A DNA stretch of 14,011 nucleotides from an uncultured Clostridia bacterium (GCA_937889655.1 CALBZG010000022.1:1-14011), one strand, 5' to 3'; counted from the first letter of the stretch, positions 1 through 7,470 are shown. Translations and numbers: made by a program. Notes: generated by a model not told the origin, from the letters alone.

Positions 1-55
1 AAGACGTCGCCCTCTCACGGCGGAATCAGGGGTTCGACTCCCCTTGGCGATACCA
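1..55 (+). tRNA. tRNA-Glu (anticodon CUC), 3' part only
   Basis: The 5' acceptor strand and most of the D arm lie outside the window. What remains folds as follows. The anticodon stem is 7-11 with 19-23 (outermost pair U-G) around a 7-base loop CTCTCAC, which puts anticodon CTC at 14-16. The T stem AGGGG/CCCCT is at 28-32 and 40-44 around loop TTCGACT. The 3' acceptor strand is 45-51, the discriminator A is 52, and CCA is encoded at 53-55. The arm CGCCCTCTCACGGCG is typical of tRNA-Glu reading GAG. It is the only plus-strand gene I can support, and a strong hairpin follows directly. Confidence 0.93.
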
Positions 56-61
56 ACCGAC

Positions 62-101
62 ACAAAAGGACAACCGTTTTAAGAGTTGTCCTTTTGTTTT
101 T
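62..101. terminator. Intrinsic terminator, probably bidirectional
   Basis: A perfect 13-bp inverted repeat (ACAAAAGGACAAC at 62-74, GTTGTCCTTTTGT at 85-97) encloses a 10-base loop. On the plus strand it is followed by TTTT and would end the tRNA transcript. On the minus strand the stem ends in CCTTTTGTG, with a shorter U run inside the stem. It lies between a plus-strand tRNA and the minus-strand trehalose operon that stops at 130, so it probably serves both. Confidence 0.85.
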
Positions 102-129
102 CTATAATTCCTAGATACTTGCGGGTATT

Positions 130-813
130 TTATTTTCGTTTATCTACAATAGCAACCAGATCCGAAAATCTTTCCAGAGTGTATTTCGCAATCTGCTGTT
201 CCGAAGGGCTGGAATTTGCTGCTGCTCCTATCGCCGCACTATCCATACCTGCAGCTGCAGCGGCGACCAAACCCGCCTTTGCATCCTCCACTACAAGGCA
301 ATGCACCGGCGCTATTCCAAGCTTTTCGCTGGCCAATAAGAAGACTTCGGGATCCGGTTTTGAGTGCAGGACCTCATTACCATCTGCAACGGCATCGAAG
401 TAATCCTTTAGCCCAAGCTTTTCCAGGATCAAGCCGGTGTTTTTACTGGATGATCCCACTGCCAGTTTCAGTCCCTTATTTCTGATGGCATCCATGGTGG
501 ATTTGATTAGGGGATCAATATCCTGTAATGATAATTCTTCGAGATACCGACGATAAACCAAATTTTTCTTTTCCATTAAATCTTTCTTTTGATCCGCAGA
601 AATCACCCCTTCATATAACTCCAAAATGATCTCAAGGCTTTCGCTGCGGCTGACTCCACGGAGTCGGCTATTAATCTTTTCATCGAAATACACGCCCAGT
701 TCCTCTGCGATGGCTTTCCATGCAAGGTAATGATATTGATCCGTATGGCAAATCACGCCATCTAAATCGAAGATGACTGCCTGATATTCTTGGGCCGCCC
801 TGTTCTCAAACAT
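130..813 (-). CDS. pgmB: Beta-phosphoglucomutase (HAD superfamily)
   Basis: Interconverts beta-D-glucose 1-phosphate and glucose 6-phosphate in the cytosol, the step after an inverting disaccharide phosphorylase. Numbered from the start chosen here (227 aa), HAD motif I is IFDLDGV with nucleophile Asp16 and acid/base Asp18. His28 and Arg56 (GVSR) match cap-domain residues of the Lactococcus lactis enzyme. Motif II is SSSKN with Ser121, the conserved Lys152 is in SKPDPE, and Glu176-Asp177 in VEDAKAG bind Mg2+. An ATG at 819 overlaps the stop codon of the GH65 gene by one base, but GAGAGG lies only 2 bases before it. The in-frame ATG at 813 has 8-base spacing and is preferred. Last gene of the trehalose operon. 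A general HAD phosphatase is the alternative, but the motif set and the phosphorylase neighbour favour beta-PGM. Confidence 0.93.
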   Translation of the reverse strand: MFENRAAQEYQAVIFDLDGVICHTDQYHYLAWKAIAEELGVYFDEKINSRLRGVSRSESLEIILELYEGVISADQKKDLMEKKNLVYRRYLEELSLQDIDPLIKSTMDAIRNKGLKLAVGSSSKNTGLILEKLGLKDYFDAVADGNEVLHSKPDPEVFLLASEKLGIAPVHCLVVEDAKAGLVAAAAAGMDSAAIGAAANSSPSEQQIAKYTLERFSDLVAIVDKRK

Positions 814-818
814 TACCA

Positions 819-3116
819 TTACCTCTCATACTGCTTGCAACTGCTTCTTTTTACTACGATCGAATCATCCAGGGAATATGGGTGGTCATAAATTATGATT
901 TGTTTGGAACCGCCCTTTTCCAGACGGAAGGTGCACTCCTCATTGTTGATCACAACATAAATGCGGCTCCCTTCAAAATTGATTTTAAATTGATATCCCT
1001 CCCAGCCTTCAGGAAGGATCGGTTTGAAATATATGCCATCTTCTTTCATTCTGAAGCCGGCGAATCCGTATATTATGGTCATATAGCTTCCTGCCATATT
1101 CGCCACGTGGATCCCGTCTTCGGTGTTGTTGTAAAGATCCAGGAAGTCTAATTTTGCTGAATCTCCAAAATACTCGAGAGCCTTTTGCTCCATTCCCAGC
1201 TTGGCAGCTACGATACTAAAAATGGGTTTTGATAGGGAAGAATCGTGAGTCGTTATTTTTTCGTAGAATATAAATGAGTTTTTTATAGTTTCCAGCGTTT
1301 GCGCATCTTCCAGGATGAAATGAGCCATGACCGTATCTGCCTGCTTGCAGATTTGATGGCGGTATATGTGCAAAGGGTGATAATGCATCAGCAGCGGAAA
1401 GTTTTCCTTCGGTATCGAAGCGATGTCCCAAAGCTTCTTCTGAAGAAAGGAATCGTCCTGCGGATTGATTTTCAGCTTTTCATCATAAGGCAGATAGATA
1501 GATTGCGCGGCCTTTTGAAATCGTTGTATCTCTTCTTCGACGACCCCGATTTTTCTGGCGAGTTCGTAGAAATCCTCATTATCCTTGTATTCCATATAAA
1601 TCTTCACAGCCCATTTCAAGTTGAATTGCGCCAACAAATTTGTATAGTAATTATTGTTTACAATACAGGTGTATTCATCCGGACCTGTAACGCCATTGAT
1701 CAGGAATACGCCTTCATAAAAATTGCCCGCTTCTATCCAGAGCCTGGCAGTCTCCAAAATGATTTCAGCGCCTTTTTTGAGCAGAAAATCCGTATCTTTG
1801 GTGGCAAGATAATATCCAATGATGGAATAGACGATATCCCCGTTAATATGATACTGCGCCGAACCTGAAGGATAATAACCGGAGCATTCATCTCCGGAAA
1901 TGGTCCTCCATGGGTAAAGGGCACCCTTATCATGGCCCAGCAGTCTGGCATTTTGTCTTGCTTTCTCCAAAGTCCGATAACGAAACTCGATCATGTTTTT
2001 GGATATTTCAGGATTTGTTATCGTAAAGAAAGGTTGTACAAACATTTCAGAATCCCAGAAATAATGGCCCTCGTATCCATCTCCGCTCAACCCTTTTGGC
2101 GCGATATTCCCATATGGATCCTTTGAAACGGATTGCAGCAAATGGTACATGTTGAATTTTAAAGCACGATCGAGTTCATCCTCTCCGTCGATTTGAAGGA
2201 AGCAATTCATCCAATACTCTTTAAGATATTCTCTCTGCTTCTTATACAACTCCGATAGTGGAATCGATCTGGCCTTTTGCAGCTCGATCATGGTTTGTTC
2301 CCGGCAATCGTTATATCTGATAGAATCACAGAAAATGGAATATTTGACAAGTCTGATTTTTTCATTTGTTTTGACTTGGGTTTTCAAAACGCAGATCGAC
2401 TGGTTGTCATTTACATGAAACTCCATTTGGCTTTCCTTGGACAGCACATTTTCTACGCAGCTGCACATTCGAAGGCCGGAACGGGGTGTTTCAGAATTGA
2501 TAAAGGACACTCCGTCCCGAAGTTCACAGCTTACCGGGAAGATGACCCTTGGGCACTCTGCAGCCATTCTCGGGTCATTAATATCCGTATAATTAACAAC
2601 ATTTCCGTCATGAACCGACTCGAAAACGACATTTCCGGAGAAGTTTAGCGGCTCTACTTCATATTCAATGGTGAATAGGGGCAACTGATGAAAAGAGGCC
2701 ATCCTTGTGATGACGATTCGGGCTTCCTTCCCTTGGGGAGACCTCCAGATAACCTCTCTGACAGTTATGCCTTTACTGAAATCCAGGCGCAGCCGGCTTT
2801 TCAACAGGCTGCCCTGAAACATACTGAATGGTTCGCCATCGAATATCAGCCTGATAGGTTGAGTGTTCGCAACATTGACCATGATCTGTTTTTCTGTTAT
2901 CAACCCATAAAGGTTTTCTGCCCGTTTGACATCGGTTACATCAAAGAATCCGTTGATGTATTGACTGCGCGTTATGCCTATTTCATCTGGATATCCTTCT
3001 TCAAAATCATATCTTATACCGATATATCCGTTTGCATTATGAAAAATGGCCTCGTTTCTTTTGATAGTAGCCACATCCAGCCCCGGATCGATGATTTCAT
3101 AGATATCGTTTTTCAT
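819..3116 (-). CDS. GH65 disaccharide phosphorylase, probably trehalose phosphorylase
   Basis: 765 aa, full length for glycoside hydrolase family 65 inverting phosphorylases, which split an alpha-glucosyl disaccharide with phosphate to beta-glucose 1-phosphate and the other sugar. An N-terminal beta-sandwich (about 1-270) and helical linker lead into the (alpha/alpha)6 catalytic barrel (about 310-685), with a small beta C-domain at the end. Family motifs are YFWDSEMF (Trp354-Asp355), VTGPDEY with the presumed general acid Glu481, KQAD at 591-594 and HDSSLS at 624-629 near the phosphate site. The start is preceded by GAGAGG with 6-base spacing, and 38 bases separate it from the upstream synthase gene. 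Beta-phosphoglucomutase directly downstream takes its product. The family also includes maltose, kojibiose, nigerose and trehalose-6-phosphate phosphorylases. Trehalose (or trehalose-6-P) is inferred from the operon, not read from specificity residues. Confidence 0.9.
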   Translation of the reverse strand: MKNDIYEIIDPGLDVATIKRNEAIFHNANGYIGIRYDFEEGYPDEIGITRSQYINGFFDVTDVKRAENLYGLITEKQIMVNVANTQPIRLIFDGEPFSMFQGSLLKSRLRLDFSKGITVREVIWRSPQGKEARIVITRMASFHQLPLFTIEYEVEPLNFSGNVVFESVHDGNVVNYTDINDPRMAAECPRVIFPVSCELRDGVSFINSETPRSGLRMCSCVENVLSKESQMEFHVNDNQSICVLKTQVKTNEKIRLVKYSIFCDSIRYNDCREQTMIELQKARSIPLSELYKKQREYLKEYWMNCFLQIDGEDELDRALKFNMYHLLQSVSKDPYGNIAPKGLSGDGYEGHYFWDSEMFVQPFFTITNPEISKNMIEFRYRTLEKARQNARLLGHDKGALYPWRTISGDECSGYYPSGSAQYHINGDIVYSIIGYYLATKDTDFLLKKGAEIILETARLWIEAGNFYEGVFLINGVTGPDEYTCIVNNNYYTNLLAQFNLKWAVKIYMEYKDNEDFYELARKIGVVEEEIQRFQKAAQSIYLPYDEKLKINPQDDSFLQKKLWDIASIPKENFPLLMHYHPLHIYRHQICKQADTVMAHFILEDAQTLETIKNSFIFYEKITTHDSSLSKPIFSIVAAKLGMEQKALEYFGDSAKLDFLDLYNNTEDGIHVANMAGSYMTIIYGFAGFRMKEDGIYFKPILPEGWEGYQFKINFEGSRIYVVINNEECTFRLEKGGSKQIIIYDHPYSLDDSIVVKRSSCKQYER

Positions 3117-3154
3117 ATCCGACCTCTCTATTTCCTATCTATTTCCGCTCCACT

Positions 3155-5344
3155 TTATTCAGCGAATTCCTTCAGCAGCTTCCTGGTCGAAAGCCATGAC
3201 TTCATACGATAGCTGGCATTTGTATTACCCATTCCTATTTTTATCGAATAAGCACTCTCCGGAAGAGAAGCAAAAAGATCTTCATCCGTATTGTCATCGC
3301 CGATCCCCAGGACAAAATCATAATCCCCATTCTTAAGAAACTGCATGGCGCCGTAGCCCTTATTGAACCGGGTATCTTTGATCTCCAAGACCTTGTTTCC
3401 TTCCTGCAGCCCAATTGTGCTTGAATGCGTGGCTCCGCTGAGGGTGTCTCTGATCTCAGTAAGTTTTGAAGCCACCATATCTGGATCGCATTGTCTGTAG
3501 TGCCACGCCAACGAGAACTCTTTCTCTTCGATAAAAGACCCTGGCATGCTGTCGGTGTACAACTCCAGTATCGGCCGTACTTTATTTTTCCATTCATTAT
3601 CAAGGGGCAGCATCATCGACCACTCACCGCTTTGCGGGTCAAGAAGCCACAATCCATGTGAAGCCAAAATGTAGAGGTTCAATCCCTTCAACCACCTCGA
3701 TAAAACAGCTCTGTCCCTGCCTGATACGATAACGATCGTATTGTTCGGGTCTTGCGACAGTTTGCAAAGGAGTTCTTTCAGTTCCAAGTCCGGTTTTGCC
3801 CGCTCCGGTATATTTTGAAATCCTACCAGTGTCCCATCATAATCCAAAAATAATATTCGTTTTTTTGAATATCGGTATGCAGCGCTAATCACCTCAAGAT
3901 TATCATCAGCACTCATTTTGATATTCATGCTAATGGAATCCCTTACGGTTTCCTCAAGGGATTTTAGAAATTGTTTCGCCCAGAAATTTACATTGTATCG
4001 TTTGAGCCGCGTATGCATGATCCTATTTCTGGCTGCGCGTTCATAGGATGGCATTTCCAGAGCATATTTGATCCCTTCTGCTGTGGAATTATAGTCATTT
4101 GGGTTCACGATGATCGCTTCGCCAAGCTCGCTGGCTGCTCCAGCGGTTTCACTGATCACCACCATGCCGCCATAGTCATTTCTGGCTGCGATATATTCTT
4201 TTGCAATAAGGTTCATCCCATCTCTCAACGGAGTCACCAGCAAAACATCCGATCCTCTGTAAAAATAGGTCAGCGCTTCTTGTGAAAATGAACGATAGAA
4301 AAACCATATAGGCATCCAGTTCATAGTTCCGAATTTGCCATTGATCTCGCTTACGAGTTCTTTGATTTCCTTAAGCAACAATTCGTAGGAATCCACATCC
4401 GTTCTTGAAGGAGCAACAATGAGATTGAGGACGATTTTACCATGATATCCAGGATATCTTTTTAAAAACCGTTCGAAAGATTTGATACGGTCGGGAATCC
4501 CTTTGGTGTAGTCGAGTCTGTCTATGGAAAGAATTGTTTTTATACCTTCCGTAAATCTGAAATCACTTAAGTCCGGGTCCGCTAGTATTTTGTTATCAGG
4601 CAGTTCGAAGAACCGGCTATACTCTATGCCCATCGGAAAAGCGTTGACCTGAACATATCTATCATCATACGGCACTCGATTGAGATAATCATCCAATCCA
4701 AGGAGACGCCGCGTACATCCCAAAAAATTTCTCACATAATCATAGGTATGGAAACCGATCAAATCCGCACCCAGAAGACCGGTCAGAATTTCCTTCCGCC
4801 AGATCAGGACCCGGAACAATTCCATGCATGGGAATGGAATATGGAGAAAAAACCCCACCTTAGTTCTTCGGAAACGTGATTTGATTAAGGCCGGTAGAAG
4901 CATTAGCTGATAATCATGGACCCATACCACATCCTCTGGCCCTGCAAATGGCTCAAGTTCTTTAAAAAATTTCGTATTAACACTTTGATAAGTCTCCCAA
5001 TTCACAAAATCATATTCGGTTTTCGCCATAAAATAGTGAAAAAGCGGCCAGATAGTCTTGTTACAAAATCCGTCGTAATATTGCTTGATTTCTTCCCTCG
5101 ACAGGAACACCGGAAGACATTTATATTCTTCCGAAAGAACCCTTATCATTTCCTCTTTCTCATCTGGGCTAATCTCCTCTTCAGGAATTCCGGGCCATCC
5201 GAGCCACATGCTGTCCGAATGGTCATGAATCGTTTTTAAACCTGTTGAGAGCCCTCCTATACTGGCGGTATATTCTAATTTCCCCTGCTGGTTTTTCTTA
5301 ACAGTAACGGGCAGTCGGTTTGATACTATGACGATCTTGCTCAT
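3155..5344 (-). CDS. otsAB: Fused trehalose-6-phosphate synthase / trehalose-6-phosphate phosphatase
   Basis: 729 aa carrying both steps of trehalose synthesis: UDP-glucose plus glucose-6-P to trehalose-6-P, then removal of phosphate. The GT20 synthase domain is about 1-470, with IVSNRLPV at 5-12, the GG of IGGLSTG at 30-31, VHDYQL at 142-147, HIPFP at 168-172, SIDRLDYTKGI at 273-283 and RDGMNLIAKEY at 374-384. The HAD-type phosphatase domain is about 495-729: DYDGT (Asp501 nucleophile, Asp503), SGR at 541-543, Lys651 in NKVLEIK, and GDDNTDEDLF with Asp683, Asp684 and Asp687. The open frame extends upstream to 5509, but the start at 5344 has GGGAGG 6 bases before it and begins at MSKIVIVSNRLPV, as in the family. 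The upstream extension is riboswitch and terminator sequence. First gene of the trehalose operon. A glucosylglycerol-phosphate synthase activity cannot be fully excluded. Confidence 0.95.
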   Translation of the reverse strand: MSKIVIVSNRLPVTVKKNQQGKLEYTASIGGLSTGLKTIHDHSDSMWLGWPGIPEEEISPDEKEEMIRVLSEEYKCLPVFLSREEIKQYYDGFCNKTIWPLFHYFMAKTEYDFVNWETYQSVNTKFFKELEPFAGPEDVVWVHDYQLMLLPALIKSRFRRTKVGFFLHIPFPCMELFRVLIWRKEILTGLLGADLIGFHTYDYVRNFLGCTRRLLGLDDYLNRVPYDDRYVQVNAFPMGIEYSRFFELPDNKILADPDLSDFRFTEGIKTILSIDRLDYTKGIPDRIKSFERFLKRYPGYHGKIVLNLIVAPSRTDVDSYELLLKEIKELVSEINGKFGTMNWMPIWFFYRSFSQEALTYFYRGSDVLLVTPLRDGMNLIAKEYIAARNDYGGMVVISETAGAASELGEAIIVNPNDYNSTAEGIKYALEMPSYERAARNRIMHTRLKRYNVNFWAKQFLKSLEETVRDSISMNIKMSADDNLEVISAAYRYSKKRILFLDYDGTLVGFQNIPERAKPDLELKELLCKLSQDPNNTIVIVSGRDRAVLSRWLKGLNLYILASHGLWLLDPQSGEWSMMLPLDNEWKNKVRPILELYTDSMPGSFIEEKEFSLAWHYRQCDPDMVASKLTEIRDTLSGATHSSTIGLQEGNKVLEIKDTRFNKGYGAMQFLKNGDYDFVLGIGDDNTDEDLFASLPESAYSIKIGMGNTNASYRMKSWLSTRKLLKEFAE

Positions 5345-5378
5345 GCTTCGCCTCCCTTCAGAAATCCTTTTTAAACAT

Positions 5379-5404
5379 AAAAAGCTATGGACCAAATCCA
5401 TAGC
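5379..5404 (-). terminator. Intrinsic terminator of the riboswitch expression platform
   Basis: On the minus strand GCTATGGA (5404-5397) and TCCATAGC (5391-5384) pair perfectly over 8 bp around the loop TTTGG and are followed by TTTTT. It lies 33 bases after the c-di-AMP aptamer and 34 bases before the otsAB start, so it ends leader transcripts before the coding region. Part of its 5' arm, ATGGATTT at 5401-5394, can also pair with GAATCCAT (5545-5538) in the 5' strand of the aptamer, a possible antiterminator (inference). Confidence 0.88.
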
Positions 5405-5437
5405 GTCATCAAAAAATACATCCTTCATTAAAATCAA

Positions 5438-5553
5438 TTCTCTTCCAACGCTTACGGGATTAGCTGACGGGTTCGAGTTGAAAGAGAACTCTACACAAAA
5501 GTGATTCACCCCAAAAAAATGGTTTTCCCGCTCCTAAATGGATTCAGCAGTAT
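5438..5553 (-). ncRNA. c-di-AMP riboswitch (ydaO/yuaA class) in the otsAB leader
   Basis: The minus strand carries the conserved blocks of this class in order: GCTGAATCC (5548-5540); an AGGAGCGGGAAAACC block; TTTTTTTGGGGTGAATC ending near 5503; GTAGAG...CTC forming a stem around TTCTCTTTCAA; then ACCCGTCAGCTAA...CCCGTAAGCG. The pseudoknot is present: TTCTCTT (5488-5482) is exactly complementary to AAGAGAA (5444-5438). This follows the block order I recall for ydaO aptamers, for example GGGGTTAATC, GTAGGG and ACCCGACAGCTAA in Thermoanaerobacter. Known members usually lower expression when c-di-AMP binds, and many control osmolyte, potassium or cell-wall genes. With the terminator downstream it should control the trehalose operon by transcription termination. 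Boundaries are approximate. Confidence 0.9.
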
Positions 5554-5602
5554 ATTTCCTTTATAATATACTTTTATATACTTTTTTAAGAACTTTTTTT
5601 AT

Positions 5603-5631
5603 AGAATATCATATTATCTGATAATTATCAA
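5603..5631 (-). promoter_or_regulatory. Candidate promoter of the riboswitch-otsAB operon
   Basis: On the minus strand TTGATA (5631-5626) and TATTCT (5608-5603) are separated by 17 bases, a sigma-A-like pair. Transcription would start near 5596, about 45 bases before the aptamer. The stretch 5555-5630 is very AT-rich and holds other possible -10 boxes such as TATTAT near 5565, so the exact pair is uncertain. Confidence 0.5.
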
Positions 5632-5647
5632 CAGCCGGGTCATAGAA

Positions 5648-5716
5648 ACACAAAAGGAGTCGGAATGTTCCGGCTCCCATAGGTTTGGCCTCGCGGCATT
5701 AGCGGTGGCTGTCCAT
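5648..5716 (-). ncRNA. Candidate short orphan RNA of unknown class
   Basis: A minus-strand transcript from the promoter at 5751-5723 would start near 5716 and end at the hairpin at 5677-5652, giving about 65-70 bases. The body is GC-rich within an AT-rich gap. It contains GCCACCGC...GCGAGGC, which can form a short imperfect stem around TAATGCC. A near-repeat AACCTATGG(AC/G)AGCC appears twice, at 5721-5707 and 5685-5672. I do not recognise a known RNA family. The AUG near the predicted start opens a frame of only five codons (MDSHR) without a ribosome binding site. It could be a free small RNA or a constitutively ended leader of the trehalose operon. Confidence 0.45.
5652..5677 (-). terminator. 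Hairpin terminator of the candidate orphan RNA
   Basis: On the minus strand GGAGCCGGA and TCCGACTCC form a 9-bp stem with one C-A mismatch around ACAT, followed by TTTTGTGTTTC. On the plus strand the mismatch becomes a G-U pair, so the hairpin is slightly better there, but no U run follows on that side. It could also stop read-through from the aro operon into the trehalose leader. Confidence 0.65.
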
Positions 5717-5722
5717 AGGTTG

Positions 5723-5751
5723 AATTTACCACGTCGTTAAATGTTTGTCAA
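5723..5751 (-). promoter_or_regulatory. Sigma-A-type promoter of the candidate orphan RNA
   Basis: On the minus strand a perfect -35 TTGACA (5751-5746) is followed after exactly 17 bases by TAAATT (5728-5723), five of six matches to the -10 consensus except at one or two positions. This is the best-matching promoter in the window and it points away from aroQ, into the GC-rich element that ends at the hairpin 5677-5652. Confidence 0.7.
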
Positions 5752-5800
5752 TAACTATTATCATATTTTCACAATTAATTTGCATATTTAGGCATATTGG

Positions 5801-5826
5801 GAAAAGCCGAATACGCTTTTCGGTTC
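5801..5826 (-). terminator. Weak hairpin just after aroQ
   Basis: On the minus strand, 10 to 35 bases past the aroQ stop, two alternative stems are possible. One is CCGAA/TTCGG followed by CTTTT, the other GAAAAGC/GCTTTTC. The U run is short and then broken by CCC. It may be a partial terminator or mRNA 3'-end hairpin of the aro operon. The stronger hairpin at 5677-5652 could act as a back-up. Confidence 0.4.
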
Positions 5827-5836
5827 TCTCAAGACA

Positions 5837-6268
5837 TCACTTCAAATGATCGCAGAGAAAGTCGATAGCCATTTTATAGCTTTCGAAGCCTTGACCTGCA
5901 AAAGTTTGGACGCAGGCCATTCCCGCGTAGGAAATCTTCCGGAACTCTTCCCTGTTGGATACATCAGAGAGGTGCACTTCGACCGCCGGCAATGACACGG
6001 CTTTGAGGGCATCCAGGATCGCGATGCTGGTATGGGTGTATGCTGCAGGATTGATGATGATACCATCTGCCGTGCCATAGGCCTGCTGAATTTTATCCAC
6101 CAGGTCTCCCTCATGGTTGGACTGAAATATTTCCGCTTCAACGCCTTTGCTCTCGCAAATCCCCCTGATATATTGCACCAGCTCATCATAAGTGCCGCTG
6201 CCGTATATGGTCTTTTCCCTGATCCCCAGCATATTGATATTCGGGCCATTGATGATAAGAAATTTCAT
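5837..6268 (-). CDS. aroQ: Type II 3-dehydroquinate dehydratase
   Basis: Dehydrates 3-dehydroquinate to 3-dehydroshikimate, the third step of the shikimate pathway, as a cytosolic dodecamer in the type II family. The protein has 143 aa, the normal size. Visible motifs are INGPNINMLG at 6-15, Arg17, the catalytic Tyr22 in IYG, SNHEGDLVD at 50-58, NPAAYTHTS at 73-81 with His79, EVHLSD at 97-102 with His99, and Arg106 in NREEFR. Its AAGGAG ribosome binding site overlaps the pheA stop codon (TAAGGAG), 7 bases before the ATG, which suggests coupled translation. It is the last gene of the aromatic operon. The other shikimate genes (aroB, aroE, aroK, aroA, aroC) are not in the window. Confidence 0.97.
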   Translation of the reverse strand: MKFLIINGPNINMLGIREKTIYGSGTYDELVQYIRGICESKGVEAEIFQSNHEGDLVDKIQQAYGTADGIIINPAAYTHTSIAILDALKAVSLPAVEVHLSDVSNREEFRKISYAGMACVQTFAGQGFESYKMAIDFLCDHLK

Positions 6269-6279
6269 GGCTTGACTCC

Positions 6280-7422
6280 TTATGACAATTCACGGTAGTT
6301 GCCCAGGAATGCAAAGAATGCATCGGTTTCCAGCTGGGATAATGTGTTCAATGTCTTCTCTGATTCGATGGATGCCTCCACGTCGAAATAGAAGCGGAAC
6401 TCAAAATCCTTACCCGGGATCGGCCGGCTTTCGATCTTGCTGATGTTGATCCCCTGAGAGGAGAATTTCGAGATCAGGCTGTACAGCGAGCCCGGCTTAT
6501 GAGCCACCGATGCGATGAAAGTGATTTTACTGCTTCCCGGATAAATCTCCATATTTTTGGAAATGCAGATGAAGCGCGTATAGTTGTGGTCGCTGTTCTG
6601 CACATTGGTATTCAGCACTGACAGACCGTAAAGCGCAGCGCAATTCGGAGATGCGATGGCTGCGATGTCCTTTCTGTCGGATTCCGAAACATACTTGGCT
6701 GCGGCTGCCGTATTGTCGAACACCGTGGCTTTTATTTCCGGATGGGCCTTGAAAAACTCGCCGCATTGGCTCAATGCCTGTTCATGGGATACGATTTCGC
6801 GGATCTCGTTCTGTTTCGTTCCCGGCTTCGCCAAGAGGCTATGCTCGATTTTAAGCTTGAAGCTTCTTACGATATAGAACTTGTACTTGACCATAAGATC
6901 ATATACTTCCGTCACCGAGCCGGAGGAGCTGTTTTCCACTGGCAGAATCCCATAGCGGCAAAGTCCATGCTCCACAGCCTGGAATACTCCTTCAAATCTG
7001 TTGAAATATAGTATCTGAGGCACTGAAAAGAACTTGTCGCAAACCTGCTGAGAATAGGAGCCTTCAACGCCCTGGCAGGCAACAGTGGCTCTGGAAGGGA
7101 ACTCCGCCGGGGTTTCTTTAATGGCAGTCTTGATCAGGTCACCGAGCGTCGACTTTCCGTGGGCCAGCTTCATATGCTGATAATTGTGACTGAGATCAAA
7201 AAGCGTATTGAAAAGCATCTTTGTATAGTTTTCAAGCTCCGGTCCCGTCAACTCCGTCACCCTGTAGAGAATCTCTCGCTCGCGGGCTTCAGAAAGCACC
7301 GGTATATTATTCATCCTCTTATTCTCCGCCACCTGTTCAATGGTTTCCATTCGCTCTTTGAACAACCTGGCTATTTGATCGTCTATTTCATCAATTCGTT
7401 TTCTGATTTTTTCAAGTTCCAT
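6280..7422 (-). CDS. pheA: Bifunctional chorismate mutase / prephenate dehydratase (P-protein)
   Basis: Turns chorismate into prephenate and then phenylpyruvate, the committed branch to phenylalanine. With the start chosen here it has 380 aa, the usual P-protein length. An AroQ-type helical chorismate mutase domain (about 1-85) begins ELEKIRKRIDEIDDQIARLF. A prephenate dehydratase domain (about 110-293) has GSYSQQ, ENSSSGSVTEVYDLM and HEQAL, with the catalytic Thr282-Arg283-Phe284 in NYTRF. A C-terminal ACT domain (about 300-375) carries KPGSLYSLISKFSSQGINISKIESRP, including the ESRP signature for phenylalanine feedback. The frame extends to a TTG at 7443, but that codon lies inside the ribosome binding site AGAGGAG, so the ATG at 7422, 11 bases after GGAG, is taken. 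An 83-base gap with a hairpin separates it from tyrA. Confidence 0.97.
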   Translation of the reverse strand: MELEKIRKRIDEIDDQIARLFKERMETIEQVAENKRMNNIPVLSEAREREILYRVTELTGPELENYTKMLFNTLFDLSHNYQHMKLAHGKSTLGDLIKTAIKETPAEFPSRATVACQGVEGSYSQQVCDKFFSVPQILYFNRFEGVFQAVEHGLCRYGILPVENSSSGSVTEVYDLMVKYKFYIVRSFKLKIEHSLLAKPGTKQNEIREIVSHEQALSQCGEFFKAHPEIKATVFDNTAAAAKYVSESDRKDIAAIASPNCAALYGLSVLNTNVQNSDHNYTRFICISKNMEIYPGSSKITFIASVAHKPGSLYSLISKFSSQGINISKIESRPIPGKDFEFRFYFDVEASIESEKTLNTLSQLETDAFFAFLGNYRELS

Positions 7423-7470
7423 TTTTAATACTACTCCTCTCAAAGGTTTTGTTTGTATTCTTACAGCTCC

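Noticed and set aside
1299..1868. 189-codon plus-strand frame inside the GH65 gene
   Set aside because: It is antisense to a fully conserved enzyme, has no ribosome binding site, and its product resembles no family.
5345..5509. N-terminal extension of the otsAB reading frame to 5509
   Set aside because: The stretch is the c-di-AMP aptamer and its terminator. A clear ribosome binding site and the family N-terminus MSKIVIVSNRLPV mark the start at 5344.
5699..5716. Five-codon frame ATG...TAA (MDSHR) at the start of the orphan RNA
   Set aside because: It lies at or beside the predicted transcript start, has no ribosome binding site, and is too short to separate from chance.
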